DNA from: CAIUGU01 sp031398625
GTDB lineage: Bacteria > Pseudomonadota > Gammaproteobacteria > Steroidobacterales > Steroidobacteraceae
NCBI GenBank assembly: GCA_031398625.1
Contig: JANNNQ010000041.1
Coordinates: forward strand, 1-5,188
Direction: 5' to 3'
DNA: 5,188 bases
Part shown: positions 5,123-5,188 of the stretch, piece by piece
How positions within the stretch are numbered: the stretch's first letter is position 1
How the letters are laid out: each line of letters begins with the position of its first letter
Translations under genes and position numbers: made by a program
Notes under the pieces: model-generated
Told to the model about the DNA's origin: nothing
Database searches by the model: none
Seen by the model: only the letters and a program-made list of their open reading frames with translations

Positions 5123-5188
5123 CCCGTGGACCACCTCGCTGTCGATGGAGATGCAGGTGCTCGCCGGGAAGGCCTTCGGGCCTTTGCC
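5123..5188 (-). pseudogene. Fragment resembling type I methionine aminopeptidase, fused to the oxidoreductase fragment
   Basis: From the window edge inward, the minus-strand frame starting at 5188 reads KAFPASTCISIDSEVVHG. This strongly resembles the methionine aminopeptidase segment FPxSxCxSxNxxVxHGIP, in which the histidine of HG lies near the active site (H79 in E. coli). After HG the expected IP is absent. The sequence switches, in a different frame, to the oxidoreductase peptide SLLPKR. Only 22 codons are visible, so the match rests on one motif. Methionine aminopeptidase has no known link to the lipid cluster. Confidence 0.5.

Overview
The window looks like a GC-rich proteobacterial chromosome segment, possibly a metagenomic contig. 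The long genes use codons rich in third-position G or C, and the right half carries a lipid gene cluster common in Proteobacteria. I cannot name a genus. The first 450 bases are visibly AT-richer and look like accessory DNA.

Left part (1-1838): one doubtful small ORF (120-341), then a broken 5' gene fragment (451-637) whose first 105 or so bases closely match the start of the dioxygenase gene further right. Next come two plus-strand genes: a conserved protein of unknown function (727-1167, with a clear ribosome binding site) and a class I SAM-dependent methyltransferase (1204-1836). Middle (1839-2729): a phytanoyl-CoA-dioxygenase-like Fe(II)/2-oxoglutarate enzyme, starting 2 bases after the methyltransferase stop. 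The methyltransferase and dioxygenase are probably translated together and may modify the same, unknown, small molecule. The 96/95-bp direct repeat (460-555 and 1848-1942) brackets the two-gene block. Its differences are mostly silent in the dioxygenase frame, so both copies seem to have been coding when they diverged.

Right part (2742-5122, minus strand, convergent with the dioxygenase): the 3' end of a cluster transcribed as FAD-dependent oxidoreductase -> DUF1365 -> cyclopropane-fatty-acid-synthase-family methyltransferase. The gene ends overlap (32 bp and ATGA), which indicates an operon. These genes modify unsaturated acyl chains of membrane lipids. Only the last ~131 residues of the oxidoreductase are recognisable.

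Just upstream of that point, the last 66 bases of the window read, in another minus-strand frame, as a piece of methionine aminopeptidase. The right edge is therefore either a real rearrangement or an assembly/cloning chimera.

I do not see a clearly new multi-gene system. The best leads are the duplicated in-frame leader bracketing a two-gene block and the abrupt junction near 5123.
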